A DNA stretch of 39,613 nucleotides. It comes from a virus. The first letter of the stretch is position 1; each line of letters starts with the position of its first letter. The translations under genes and the position numbers were made by a program. Shown in pieces: positions 8,481-15,673 of the stretch. Under the pieces are notes generated by a model, which worked only from the letters and a program-made list of their open reading frames with translations, ran no database searches and was not told the DNA's origin. The stretch covers positions 1-39,613 of the IMG/VR virus record IMGVR_UViG_3300027759_004016, one strand, 5' to 3'.

Positions 8481-9589
8481 GCCAAGCACAATACAACCTA
8501 GCCACCAAAACTGATTACTTACATCGCAAGATGTTTTTGGACCCAGCAGGTCCTGTAACCATCCAACGCTTTGAAGAAGTCAAGTACAACAAACTTGTGA
8601 AATTTGAACAAGAAGCACGTGGCTTCTTCTGGATTCCAGAAGAAGTATCATTAACCAAAGATGCCAATGACTTCAAGGAAGCGTCAGACACTGTGCGGCA
8701 TATCTTTACATCAAACTTGTTACGCCAAACAGCATTAGACAGTTTGCAAGGACGTGGTCCAGCACAGGTGTTTACTCCTGTGGTGGGCATTCCAGAACTG
8801 GAAGCACTGATGTACAACTGGAGTTTCTTTGAAACCAACATCCACAGTCGTTCATACAGTCACATCATTCGCAACATCTACAACGTGCCCAAGGATGTGT
8901 TCAACACCATTCACGACACACAAGAGATTGTGGACATGGCATCAAGTGTTGGCAAGTACTACGACGAACTACACAGAATAAATTGCCATAAAGAACTCAG
9001 CAGTGAAATGACAGGTATGGTTCTTGAACAAGAACATATCAAAGCAATTTGGTTGGCACTGAATGCTAGTTATGCATTGGAAGCATTCCGCTTCATGGTA
9101 AGTTTTGCTACATCACTGGCCATGGTAGAGAACCGTATCTTTATTGGCAACGGCAACATCATTAGCCTGATCCTGCAGGACGAAATTCTGCACCGGGATT
9201 GGACTGCTTGGATTATCAATCAAGTTGTCAAAGAGGATCCGCGCTTTGCCGCTGCCAAAGCAGAATGTGAAGCCGAAGTGTACCAAATGTACCTGGATGT
9301 GATCTGTGAAGAAAAGGCCTGGGCTGACTACTTGTTCCAGAAAGGTCCAGTGATCGGACTCAATGCACAGATTTTGAAAGACTTTGTGGACTACACAGCA
9401 GTGGGCGCACTCAAAGAGATTGGTATCAAGTATCAAGAGCCTGCACCTAGAAGCACACCCATTCCCTGGTTCATGAAGCATGTGGACACAAGCAAGAAAC
9501 AAACTGCACTGCAAGAGAACGAATCAACTAACTATGTTATCGGCGTCATGAGTGATCAACTAGACTACGACGAATTACCAGATTTATAA
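8477..9589 (+). CDS. nrdB: Ribonucleotide reductase class Ia, small (beta) subunit
   Basis: This subunit houses the di-iron centre and tyrosyl radical that starts catalysis in NrdA. It has 370 residues, full length. Expected residues are visible: D88 (TALDSLQGR), E119 and H123 with the radical tyrosine Y127 in ETNIHSRSYSHIIRN, the helix EQEHIKAIWLALNASY, AMVENRIFIGN (Glu ligand) and QDEILHRDW (Glu and His ligands). The spacing E119-H123 is one residue longer than in E. coli NrdB (E115-H118), from an extra Asn. The C-terminus DYDELPDL fits the acidic tail that docks on the large subunit. It overlaps the methyltransferase stop by 4 bases. Confidence 0.97.
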   Translation: MSQAQYNLATKTDYLHRKMFLDPAGPVTIQRFEEVKYNKLVKFEQEARGFFWIPEEVSLTKDANDFKEASDTVRHIFTSNLLRQTALDSLQGRGPAQVFTPVVGIPELEALMYNWSFFETNIHSRSYSHIIRNIYNVPKDVFNTIHDTQEIVDMASSVGKYYDELHRINCHKELSSEMTGMVLEQEHIKAIWLALNASYALEAFRFMVSFATSLAMVENRIFIGNGNIISLILQDEILHRDWTAWIINQVVKEDPRFAAAKAECEAEVYQMYLDVICEEKAWADYLFQKGPVIGLNAQILKDFVDYTAVGALKEIGIKYQEPAPRSTPIPWFMKHVDTSKKQTALQENESTNYVIGVMSDQLDYDELPDL

Positions 9590-9599
9590 AAGGAAAAAT

Positions 9600-9827
9600 A
9601 TGTACAAACCCAATACTGCAATAAGAGATTCTGAAGACTTTCAGAACATTCGCAACGTGATGCAAAAGTTTGAAAAGATTCAAGAAAAGAATCGATGCCT
9701 GAGAGTGCAATTTTTAGACTGGTTGTCAGTTAAGATGCATGCCTGGGCAGACGGTGTCAAAGCCATGTCGGATCGTATTGATTCACCATGCATTATTAAA
9801 GTAGAGCCCAAAAGGAAAACAAAATGA
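9600..9827 (+). CDS. Small hypothetical protein between nrdB and glutaredoxin
   Basis: A 75-residue basic protein behind a good ribosome-binding site (AAAAGGAAAAATATG), ending by a 4-base ATGA overlap with the glutaredoxin gene. It is mostly helical by eye (FQNIRNVMQKFEKIQEKNR) with a lysine-rich end. No family was recognised. Conserved spacing in the nrd operon suggests it is real. Confidence 0.7.
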   Translation: MYKPNTAIRDSEDFQNIRNVMQKFEKIQEKNRCLRVQFLDWLSVKMHAWADGVKAMSDRIDSPCIIKVEPKRKTK

Positions 9828-10045
9828 AAGCAATAGTATGGAGCAAAGACCAATGCGCCTTCTGCGAACAGGCCAAGGGCTTGTTGGAAATGAAAGGCAT
9901 CGAATACGAAGTACGCAACATCAGTCAAGACTGGACACGTGAACAACTGTTGGAGTCAGTGCCCACTGCACGTTCTGTACCACAGATCTTCTTGGACGAT
10001 GAGTATGTGGGTGGATTTCAGGAACTGCGCCAAAGGTTGATGTAA
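9824..10045 (+). CDS. nrdC: Glutaredoxin (NrdC-like)
   Basis: A 73-residue glutaredoxin with the CAFC active site (C11, C14), the cis-proline segment ARSVPQIFLDD and the YVGGFQEL glutathione-binding loop. It should re-reduce the C-terminal cysteine pair of NrdA, which fits its place at the end of the nrdA-nrdB run. The TKPQ-type proline loop is replaced by RSVPQ, common in phage glutaredoxins. It overlaps its neighbours on both sides (ATGA at the start, TAATG at the end). Confidence 0.93.
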   Translation: MKAIVWSKDQCAFCEQAKGLLEMKGIEYEVRNISQDWTREQLLESVPTARSVPQIFLDDEYVGGFQELRQRLM

Positions 10046-10650
10046 TGCCACAATTTACATCTGACTGGTTCAGCAATGCACTGGTCAATTTTGATTACAT
10101 CACCAACTACTTACAAAAACAAAAAACAGTTGATAGCATATTGGAAATAGGCAGCCACGAAGGCCGCAGTACCTGCTGGATGTTGGAAAACATGCTGGCA
10201 GACACAGGCACCATTACCTGCATTGATCCATTTGCTGACCGTCCTGTCACAGCATTCAGTTATGATTCAATACCTGAAGATCGTAGTATCGAACAACGCT
10301 TCCGTGCCAACACAGCAGAGGTTAAAAAGCCTGGACAAACACTTGAAGTCCACGCTAACATGAGTTTCCCTGCACTGGCACAACTGATCGTAGATCAACG
10401 TCAATACGACTTCGTCTATGTGGATGGCAGTCACAACGCAGATGATGCACTAGCAGATGCTGTGATGTGTTTTGGTTTGTTGCGTCCCGGTGGTGTGATG
10501 TTGTTTGACGACTATCTTTGGGAAGATGACCAGCATTACCTGGGTCGTTGCAAACAAAGTATTGATGCCTTTGTGAACATGTTTTATCACAGGCTCAAGT
10601 TGGGGTTGGTAAATTATCAGTTGGCAATAGTTAAAAAGGAACTAGAATGA
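10045..10650 (+). CDS. Class I SAM-dependent methyltransferase (Methyltransf_24-like)
   Basis: A 201-residue protein with the short class I methyltransferase layout: motif I ILEIGSHEGRSTCWML, acidic strand ITCIDPF, motif near FVYVDGSHNADDALADA and LLRPGGVMLFDDYLW. The DGSH and DDYLW pattern is typical of the O-methyltransferase-like Methyltransf_24 group often found beside glycan genes. The substrate is unknown. It starts in the stop codon of the glutaredoxin gene (TAATG) and overlaps the next gene by ATGA. Confidence 0.85.
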   Translation: MPQFTSDWFSNALVNFDYITNYLQKQKTVDSILEIGSHEGRSTCWMLENMLADTGTITCIDPFADRPVTAFSYDSIPEDRSIEQRFRANTAEVKKPGQTLEVHANMSFPALAQLIVDQRQYDFVYVDGSHNADDALADAVMCFGLLRPGGVMLFDDYLWEDDQHYLGRCKQSIDAFVNMFYHRLKLGLVNYQLAIVKKELE

Positions 10651-10946
10651 GCATTGAAACAGGAAAAACATATACCATGCGCATGGGCTATGGTGAAGAA
10701 ATTGTGGCCAAGGTCACAGCATTTGACAGCAGTACTCTCACACTGAGCAAGCCTGTGGCAGTGGTACCCGGTCAGCAAGGCATACAGTTGATGAACTCAT
10801 TGTTCACTGCAGATCCCGAAGCAGATGTCACGGTAAATAGATCTAGCGTGGCCATGATTGCCCCTGTGCGTGAAGACGTTGGGGACAGTTATTTGGAAGC
10901 CACAACAGGTATCAAGCCTGTTCGCAGCAAAATCTTAATGGGGTAA
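10647..10946 (+). CDS. Small conserved-type phage protein, possible Sm-like beta-barrel
   Basis: A 99-residue protein starting by ATGA overlap with the methyltransferase. The first ~65 residues are beta-rich (YTMRMGYGEEIVAKVTAFD, STLTLSKPVAVVP), followed by NRSSVAMIAPVREDVGDSYLEATTGI. The strand pattern resembles the small Sm-like proteins common in T4-like aquatic phages; this is pattern recall, not an alignment. No function is assigned. Confidence 0.65.
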   Translation: MSIETGKTYTMRMGYGEEIVAKVTAFDSSTLTLSKPVAVVPGQQGIQLMNSLFTADPEADVTVNRSSVAMIAPVREDVGDSYLEATTGIKPVRSKILMG

Positions 10947-10949
10947 CAA

Positions 10950-11894
10950 TTGAAAAAACACAAACTGTCACAACCAGTGCAACAGCAAAAAAACGCTGTG
11001 TACATCTGCGGTGATAGTTTTAGTTATGTAAGTCCCGAAACGGACATGCAGATGCATTGGTCATCTAAGTTAAAACATCAATTGACTCAAATTATTCCCG
11101 GAGTGCAAGTATATAATCTTTCTATTCCTTCGTGTACTAATTTTACAATTTCTTTGCAGATTGAAAAGGCACTGTCTGACACAGCTACTTTTTTTATCAT
11201 AGTAAATGGTACAGAGGTATTCAAAACACTGATGCCTACAAAAGGATATCGTCGAGTCAGTAAACAATTTTGGAAATACAAAGGTATGCTCGACGAAGGT
11301 TATCATAACATGTTGCATGAACCATTCTTGCATGATGCCAAAGTAAACGGCATGTTTCTTGGCAGTGAATTGTTAGATCACATTGGCCGACCGTATCTGC
11401 CGGAATATTATGCAGAAAAACGATTGTACGAAACTGTAGGACCTGTATCTTTATATTTTGAAAAAAAATCTAGACTAGAAAAAAATCCACAGTGGGAGCC
11501 AAGATTTTCTGATGAAATATACGAATATGCAAAACAGTTTTTTGAATTAGAATTCAGCATCAACATACACTGGAATCAAGATTTTGCGTTGCTTGAAGGA
11601 AAGTTTTACAAAATACTGGCTAAAGGGATTGGATTGGTATTCAATCTTGGCGGAATATCTGAAGAAAAATTAGTTCAACTCAATGAAGGGTGTGCAAAAT
11701 TGATATCTCCCGAACTTGAACCATATCAATCAAACATAAATTTTTGGAATTTATCTAGACCCGATTTGCACCAAACACCGACGTTTCATATCAATGATCC
11801 TGAAGATAATGCTAGAATAGCCAAAGAATATTTCAACAGAATTCAATCTCATTTGAACAAGGAACCGTATGCCAGCAGTACAACGACAAGGTGA
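10950..11894 (+). CDS. SGNH/GDSL-hydrolase-like protein
   Basis: A 314-residue protein starting at TTG 10950, three bases after the previous stop. The N-terminus has the block I serine motif YICGDSFSYVSP (G21-D22-S23), a block II-like NLSIPSCTNF and a block III-like IIVNGTEV. The C-terminus has DLHQTPTFHINDPEDNARIA, where block V would supply Asp and His. Together these suggest an SGNH-fold esterase or acetyl-hydrolase, but the block III Asn arrangement is not canonical, so activity is unsure. It overlaps the PAAR gene by 26 bases. The region is visibly richer in A+T than the genes on both sides, suggesting acquisition as a cassette. Confidence 0.65.
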   Translation: MKKHKLSQPVQQQKNAVYICGDSFSYVSPETDMQMHWSSKLKHQLTQIIPGVQVYNLSIPSCTNFTISLQIEKALSDTATFFIIVNGTEVFKTLMPTKGYRRVSKQFWKYKGMLDEGYHNMLHEPFLHDAKVNGMFLGSELLDHIGRPYLPEYYAEKRLYETVGPVSLYFEKKSRLEKNPQWEPRFSDEIYEYAKQFFELEFSINIHWNQDFALLEGKFYKILAKGIGLVFNLGGISEEKLVQLNEGCAKLISPELEPYQSNINFWNLSRPDLHQTPTFHINDPEDNARIAKEYFNRIQSHLNKEPYASSTTTR

Positions 11895-12153
11895 TCCAAA
11901 TGGATCAGGTGGTGTCAACACTTCAGGTGTGGCTTCTGTGCGAGTAAATAACCGTCCCATCGTCATACCCGGTATTTCAGTAACACCGCATCCTTGTTGT
12001 GGACAACCAGGTTGTGGCATACACTGTTCGGCAGTGACCGCAGGAGGGTCGGGCACAGTACGTGCTGGTGGAAACCCAGTCATACGTGATGGTGATAGTG
12101 ATACTTGTGGACACAGTCGTGTGGCAGGTTCTAGCACAGTGAGAGCAGCATAA
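11869..12153 (+). CDS. PAAR-repeat tail spike tip protein (gp5.4-like)
   Basis: A 94-residue PAAR protein that caps the membrane-piercing spike of contractile tails. It shows the early PAAR strand AVQRQGDPN, then glycine-rich strands with metal-ligand candidates HPCCGQPGCGIHC and GDSDTCGHS. It also has the typical repeats VRVNNRPIVIPG and VRAGGNPVIRDGD. This is direct evidence that the virus has a contractile tail. It ends in TAATG, coupling it to the next tail gene. Confidence 0.9.
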   Translation: MPAVQRQGDPNGSGGVNTSGVASVRVNNRPIVIPGISVTPHPCCGQPGCGIHCSAVTAGGSGTVRAGGNPVIRDGDSDTCGHSRVAGSSTVRAA

Positions 12154-13307
12154 TGGCAGAGTCGACCGCAACACCCTTACAACTCACAGCAGGTGTGGGA
12201 TTTTACTCGGGCAATGCAATAACAGCCAACACACAATTGGCCAACAATATTGCCGCATACAATTCCCTTGCACCCATAGCCAATTTGATTTACACCATTG
12301 GTCAGGCCGCCAGCAATGTTTCATTGAGCATTGGTGCGGGCACATTGGCCAATCTCAAAGCCATTGGGGCCAATGTGTCAGGCAACTATTGTCCTGCCTT
12401 GGGAGATAGTGTGCCCAGCAATGTGTCGTGGACTGTGGGCAATGCCGGTTATGCTACTACTATTACCACAGCAGCCAGCACTTATTTGGGCGGTGGAGAC
12501 TTTGGCAAGTTTGCACAGGCCTTTGGTGCCGCACAAGGGTACATCAGTCTCACCAACAACATTATCAACAGTGCAGTCAACGCCAATAGTACAGATTATC
12601 TTGGTCCCACATTCAGCAACATGAACAATTTGATCACAGGCGACATAGCACAGGTTAATTTGGCATTTCCTGCTTTTGGAGCAGATTTGGCCAATGTTGG
12701 ATGTGTAATCAAATTTTCTAGACCAAATTCAATTGGTACACCTGCAGGATTGCTTCAAAATTTAGCCGAGTGTGGTAATATATTAAATGGATCAACTCCG
12801 TGTGTGACCACTGCATTACGAACTCAAGGACTAACTGATTCAGACATTTCAGATCTTGTGAACAACAATGTGCAAAGTTTGTTTAATTCTGAAGGACTCA
12901 CACAAAATCAATTTGATATATTACAAAAACGTGCATATCCTGCATTGCTCAATGTGACTGGAGATTGTTTAACAGATGTGTTGTCCATATTAGATTGCAC
13001 CACACCTGGAATTGAGACTATGGCTGACTTGTTGAATCCTTCAAAACTGTTTCCCACAAGTTTCAGCAGTCTAACACTGCCCACGCCAGATGGCCCTGTG
13101 TTGATATACGATGAAACTGGTGCAGTAAATTCTGTTATAGTACCTATTTTGAATTCAGGTTCTGTCAGTCCCACAGGCTGTGACGAGTTGGCCAAAATTG
13201 TTCCTCAAGCCAATGCTGCCGCTAGTCGTGCATTGCAAATTGCATTCCAACAGGTCAAAGGCATAACAGGGACAACCACACAACAACTGGCAGCAATACT
13301 ACAATGA
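12153..13307 (+). CDS. Probable baseplate/tail structural protein
   Basis: A 384-residue protein rich in Ala, Gly, Ser, Thr and Asn, with low charge and long stretches such as AYNSLAPIANLIYTIGQAASNVSLSIGAG (shown here only as a guide to composition at residues ~35-62). Starting directly after PAAR and followed by another Ala/Thr-rich protein, it is probably a baseplate or tail-hub component, as such proteins follow gp5.4 in T4-like aquatic phages. No enzymatic motif was seen. Confidence 0.75.
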   Translation: MAESTATPLQLTAGVGFYSGNAITANTQLANNIAAYNSLAPIANLIYTIGQAASNVSLSIGAGTLANLKAIGANVSGNYCPALGDSVPSNVSWTVGNAGYATTITTAASTYLGGGDFGKFAQAFGAAQGYISLTNNIINSAVNANSTDYLGPTFSNMNNLITGDIAQVNLAFPAFGADLANVGCVIKFSRPNSIGTPAGLLQNLAECGNILNGSTPCVTTALRTQGLTDSDISDLVNNNVQSLFNSEGLTQNQFDILQKRAYPALLNVTGDCLTDVLSILDCTTPGIETMADLLNPSKLFPTSFSSLTLPTPDGPVLIYDETGAVNSVIVPILNSGSVSPTGCDELAKIVPQANAAASRALQIAFQQVKGITGTTTQQLAAILQ

Positions 13308-14149
13308 CCACACTGACGCAAACAGCAGCCGAGACGGCAGCATATTCACAAAAATTAGGCACACTAAAAGGTCTGCCCTTGGCGGCCAATACCACAACAC
13401 CTATTCCTGCCGCAGTGGCCACATATTACCAAAGCACATTGGCCAAAGGGTCAGGGCCAAATGGCACCTATTTGACCACAGACTTTTTTGGATCAGCAGC
13501 CGGCATTCCTTATAATACTGACTTGACTTCTGTGACTTCAATAATCACAGCACAACTGGCTGCTGGTACACTGACCGCACTCAACACAATATATTCACAA
13601 ATGGTCAGTGTTGTAACCAGTGCCTACGGAACTCCGCCTGCAATTACAATTCCGTCAGGTCCTGCCGCCGGCTTGTATGCCACATATGATTCAGCATTGA
13701 CAGCATTGATCACAGCCGCTAATGCTGCCATTGGCACGGCCATCACTGCCATGGGAACGGCCACCACTACCTTGAATACTGCCTGGACTGAAATGACCAA
13801 GCACAGTGCCAACGAAGCCACGTTCCAAACACAAGCAAGCATCAACTACGCCACACTCACTGCTGGTGCTCAGTTGCCTATCACTGCTTTTATTCCTGCA
13901 TTGGCCGGGTACGGACAAGAAACACAAACTGGAATGGCTGCTGAATTTTTAGAAGCCATTGCCAACACAGCCAATCAGTACGGCCAGGCCATGGTGGGTG
14001 CGCTACGTGAAGGACGCAACACCGCAGGCATCAACGCTGTGGGCCTCAAAGCAGACAATGACGTTCCACAGCAACCTAATGCAGTGCCACCACAAGCCAC
14101 ATTGAGTAGCAGTGAATACACCCCCGCAGAAGCACGAGCCTTAGTGTAA
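13304..14149 (+). CDS. Probable structural protein, Ala/Thr-rich
   Basis: A 281-residue low-complexity protein (long Ala-Thr-Ile stretches around residues 145-165, e.g. ANAAIGTAITAMGTATTTL). It is linked by ATGA to the upstream tail protein. The C-terminus (VPQQPNAVPPQATLSSSEYTPAEARALV) is Pro/Gln-rich and probably flexible. A virion or baseplate role is inferred from position and composition. Its TAA stop lies inside a palindrome. Confidence 0.7.
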   Translation: MTTLTQTAAETAAYSQKLGTLKGLPLAANTTTPIPAAVATYYQSTLAKGSGPNGTYLTTDFFGSAAGIPYNTDLTSVTSIITAQLAAGTLTALNTIYSQMVSVVTSAYGTPPAITIPSGPAAGLYATYDSALTALITAANAAIGTAITAMGTATTTLNTAWTEMTKHSANEATFQTQASINYATLTAGAQLPITAFIPALAGYGQETQTGMAAEFLEAIANTANQYGQAMVGALREGRNTAGINAVGLKADNDVPQQPNAVPPQATLSSSEYTPAEARALV

Positions 14150-14163
14150 TACTCAAGTACTAC
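14146..14163. repeat. Palindrome over a stop codon, copy 1 (imperfect)
   Basis: GTAATACTCAAGTACTAC: 8-base arms around CA with one mismatch. It includes the TAA stop of the upstream gene and is followed by TTTTT at ~14164. It lies 10 bases before a promoter. Copies 2 and 3 are at 14506 and 37792. It may be a weak terminator or an operator. Confidence 0.7.
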
Positions 14164-14173
14164 TTTTTGTTGG

Positions 14174-14202
14174 TTGACCAGAAATGCCCATTTTGCTATA
14201 AT
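14174..14202 (+). promoter_or_regulatory. Sigma70-type promoter, phage promoter family copy 1
   Basis: TTGACC at 14174-14179, a 17-base spacer and TATAAT at 14197-14202, with TGC before the -10 box (extended -10-like). The spacer and downstream bases resemble copies at 14535, 37842 and 38389. It drives the 91-residue gene at 14234. Confidence 0.88.
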
Positions 14203-14233
14203 ATAGGCATAGAGTAACAAAAAGGAGCCAAAG

Positions 14234-14509
14234 ATGTATTACATTGTTTCAAAGGGTACTGGACTTATTGTAACAGATGGTCCCATGAAAACCCGGGCAT
14301 ACAAAACGTTCGGTGCCGCACGTGCCACTCGCACTCGTCTTTGCAACAAGGCAGGGTGGACTGTGGACCAACTCAGCATCATTGCCACCAAGTACTACAA
14401 ACCCAAGATGGTCACACGTACCAATCTCATGACAGGTCAAGAGTATGAAGAGGATGTCAACACCCCCAACTGTTGCTCACCCGCCAGCGAAACTTTCTGG
14501 AGCATGTAA
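14234..14509 (+). CDS. Small hypothetical protein
   Basis: A 91-residue basic protein behind AAAGGAGCC and a strong promoter of its own. The first half (YYIVSKGTGLIVTDGPMKTRAYKTFGAARATRTRLCNKAG, residues ~2-41) suggests a small alpha/beta fold. No family was recognised. Strong early-type expression suggests a host-takeover or housekeeping role, but that is inference. Confidence 0.75.
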   Translation: MYYIVSKGTGLIVTDGPMKTRAYKTFGAARATRTRLCNKAGWTVDQLSIIATKYYKPKMVTRTNLMTGQEYEEDVNTPNCCSPASETFWSM

Positions 14510-14523
14510 TACTTGAGTATTAC
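14506..14523. repeat. Palindrome over a stop codon, copy 2
   Basis: GTAATACTTGAGTATTAC: perfect 8-base arms around TG. It is the exact reverse complement of copy 3 (37792). It includes the TAA stop of the 91-residue gene and precedes the next promoter by 11 bases. A short T-run (TTTT) follows. Confidence 0.75.
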
Positions 14524-14534
14524 CGTTTTGGTGG

Positions 14535-14563
14535 TTGACCAATAATTGCCAAAATGCTATAAT
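14535..14563 (+). promoter_or_regulatory. Sigma70-type promoter, phage promoter family copy 2
   Basis: TTGACC at 14535-14540, 17-base spacer, TATAAT at 14558-14563, with TGC just before the -10 box. The downstream ATGGACATATTGTAACAAAAGG matches copy 1 closely up to the ribosome-binding site. Confidence 0.88.
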
Positions 14564-14593
14564 ATGGACATATTGTAACAAAAGGAGCCTGAG

Positions 14594-14878
14594 ATGACAT
14601 ACGCAACAATCCAAGAAGTAAACACTGCCATCATGTTTGGCAACTTCACAAACGAACAGCTCAACAGCATTGTGAGTGCGGTGCAGTATGCTCGTGCCCA
14701 GTTAGGCAAGCAAAAGATCCGCACATTCACCAAAGGTGACACAGTCAAGTTCACCAGCGCCAAACGTGGTGGTCTTGTGGTACAAGGCACAGTGACCAAG
14801 GTTGCCATCAAGTATGTCACAGTCAAAGACGGTGTGATGCTGTGGAAGGTGCCTGCCAACATGTTGGAGGCTGTATGA
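14594..14878 (+). CDS. Small hypothetical protein, probable beta-barrel C-terminus
   Basis: A 94-residue protein behind AAAGGAGCC. The N-terminal half is helical (YATIQEVNTAIMFGNF, LNSIVSAVQYARAQLG). The C-terminal half looks like an SH3/KOW-like barrel (FTKGDTVKFTSAKRGGLVVQ, GTVTKVAIKYVTVKDG). Such a fold often binds nucleic acid or ribosomes, but no function is claimed. It overlaps the next gene by ATGA. Confidence 0.75.
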   Translation: MTYATIQEVNTAIMFGNFTNEQLNSIVSAVQYARAQLGKQKIRTFTKGDTVKFTSAKRGGLVVQGTVTKVAIKYVTVKDGVMLWKVPANMLEAV

Positions 14879-15096
14879 TAAACGAATGGGTATTGATTGT
14901 TGCCTTTATCAGTCCTGGTGGCAACTTCATAGACAAAGTGCCTGTGACCATGCCCAGCAAAACTGCATGCGAGCGAGCAATCAAAACACTGCCCAAAAAA
15001 GGTGAGCACCCAATGGGTGTACAGTACCGAGGCGTGTGTGTGACACAGGCACACTGGACGGGTACTGAGCCAATGAAAAATGTTCCACTTGATTGA
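14875..15096 (+). CDS. Small hypothetical protein with two cysteines
   Basis: A 73-residue protein. The frame is open further upstream, but ATG 14875 is chosen because it gives the ATGA overlap and has TTGGAGG in front. The first 20 residues (INEWVLIVAFISPGGNFID) could be a short hydrophobic strand or weak membrane segment. KTACERAI and YRGVCV hold the cysteines. No family was recognised. Confidence 0.7.
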   Translation: MINEWVLIVAFISPGGNFIDKVPVTMPSKTACERAIKTLPKKGEHPMGVQYRGVCVTQAHWTGTEPMKNVPLD

Positions 15097-15108
15097 CGGA
15101 GACAAACA

Positions 15109-15234
15109 ATGAAACGTTTTAGAGATCCCAAATTCCTTGAAGGCTTTTTGATATTCTTTGTGATTCAGCCTGTGCTGTTTTTTGGCGCCATGGCAGTCTT
15201 CATCTGTGCCATTATTCAAAGTATCTGGGGGTAA
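15109..15234 (+). CDS. 41-residue single-pass membrane peptide
   Basis: ATG 15109 behind ACGGAGAC, ending TAA 15232-15234. The basic start MKRFRDPKF is followed by a ~25-residue hydrophobic segment (LIFFVIQPVLFFGAMAVFIC). This is the pattern of a small inner-membrane protein. It sits between two translated small genes with 1-12 base gaps, so it is likely expressed. Function unknown. Confidence 0.65.
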   Translation: MKRFRDPKFLEGFLIFFVIQPVLFFGAMAVFICAIIQSIWG

Positions 15235-15235
15235 C

Positions 15236-15661
15236 ATGGGACTAGACATGTACGCATACGTGGCCGCCAGAGCAGGCCAGCAAGCAGAATTTTACGAAGG
15301 TTCAGAGTGGGATCCAGATCACAAAGAACACCGCAACCCCAACGTCAATAAACCGCGAGACATTGCATACTGGCGCAAACACCCCAACCTGCATGGCTGG
15401 ATGGCTCGATTGTGGTTGGCTCGTGAAGGCAATGAACTGCGTGAACTAGACAACTTCAACGGCATTGAACTGGAACTTGACGCTGACGATTTGGATTTGC
15501 TGGAGTACGTGGTAAAAGCCCGTGAACTGCCGGGCACGTCAGGATTCTTTTTTGGCAATGATGCAGATGACTACTACTACGAGAATGATTTAAAATTCAT
15601 CCAGATGGCCCGGGCAGAATTGTTCCTGGGCTTGAAAGTATTCTATAACTCATCATGGTAA
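15236..15661 (+). CDS. MGLDMYAYV-type conserved phage protein
   Basis: A 141-residue acidic protein. Start ATG 15236 is chosen because MGLDMYAYVA is a recurrent N-terminus among small phage and bacterial proteins of unknown function; the frame also opens upstream at 15182. It has YWRKHPNLHGWMARLWL and an Asp-rich C-terminal half (ELELDADDLDLLEY, GNDADDYYYEND). No catalytic motif was recognised. Confidence 0.8.
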   Translation: MGLDMYAYVAARAGQQAEFYEGSEWDPDHKEHRNPNVNKPRDIAYWRKHPNLHGWMARLWLAREGNELRELDNFNGIELELDADDLDLLEYVVKARELPGTSGFFFGNDADDYYYENDLKFIQMARAELFLGLKVFYNSSW

Positions 15662-15673
15662 CACTGTAAATAT

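Noticed and set aside
12000-14149. Tandem repeat or CRISPR-like array in the Ala/Thr-rich tail genes
   Set aside because: Repetition is of codon composition only (GCC/ACC/ATT runs); no regular repeat-spacer unit is present.
14557-15249. 230-codon minus-strand ORF
   Set aside because: It is antisense to four short plus-strand genes that have ribosome-binding sites, a promoter and ATGA couplings; the translated product looks random and Cys/His-rich.
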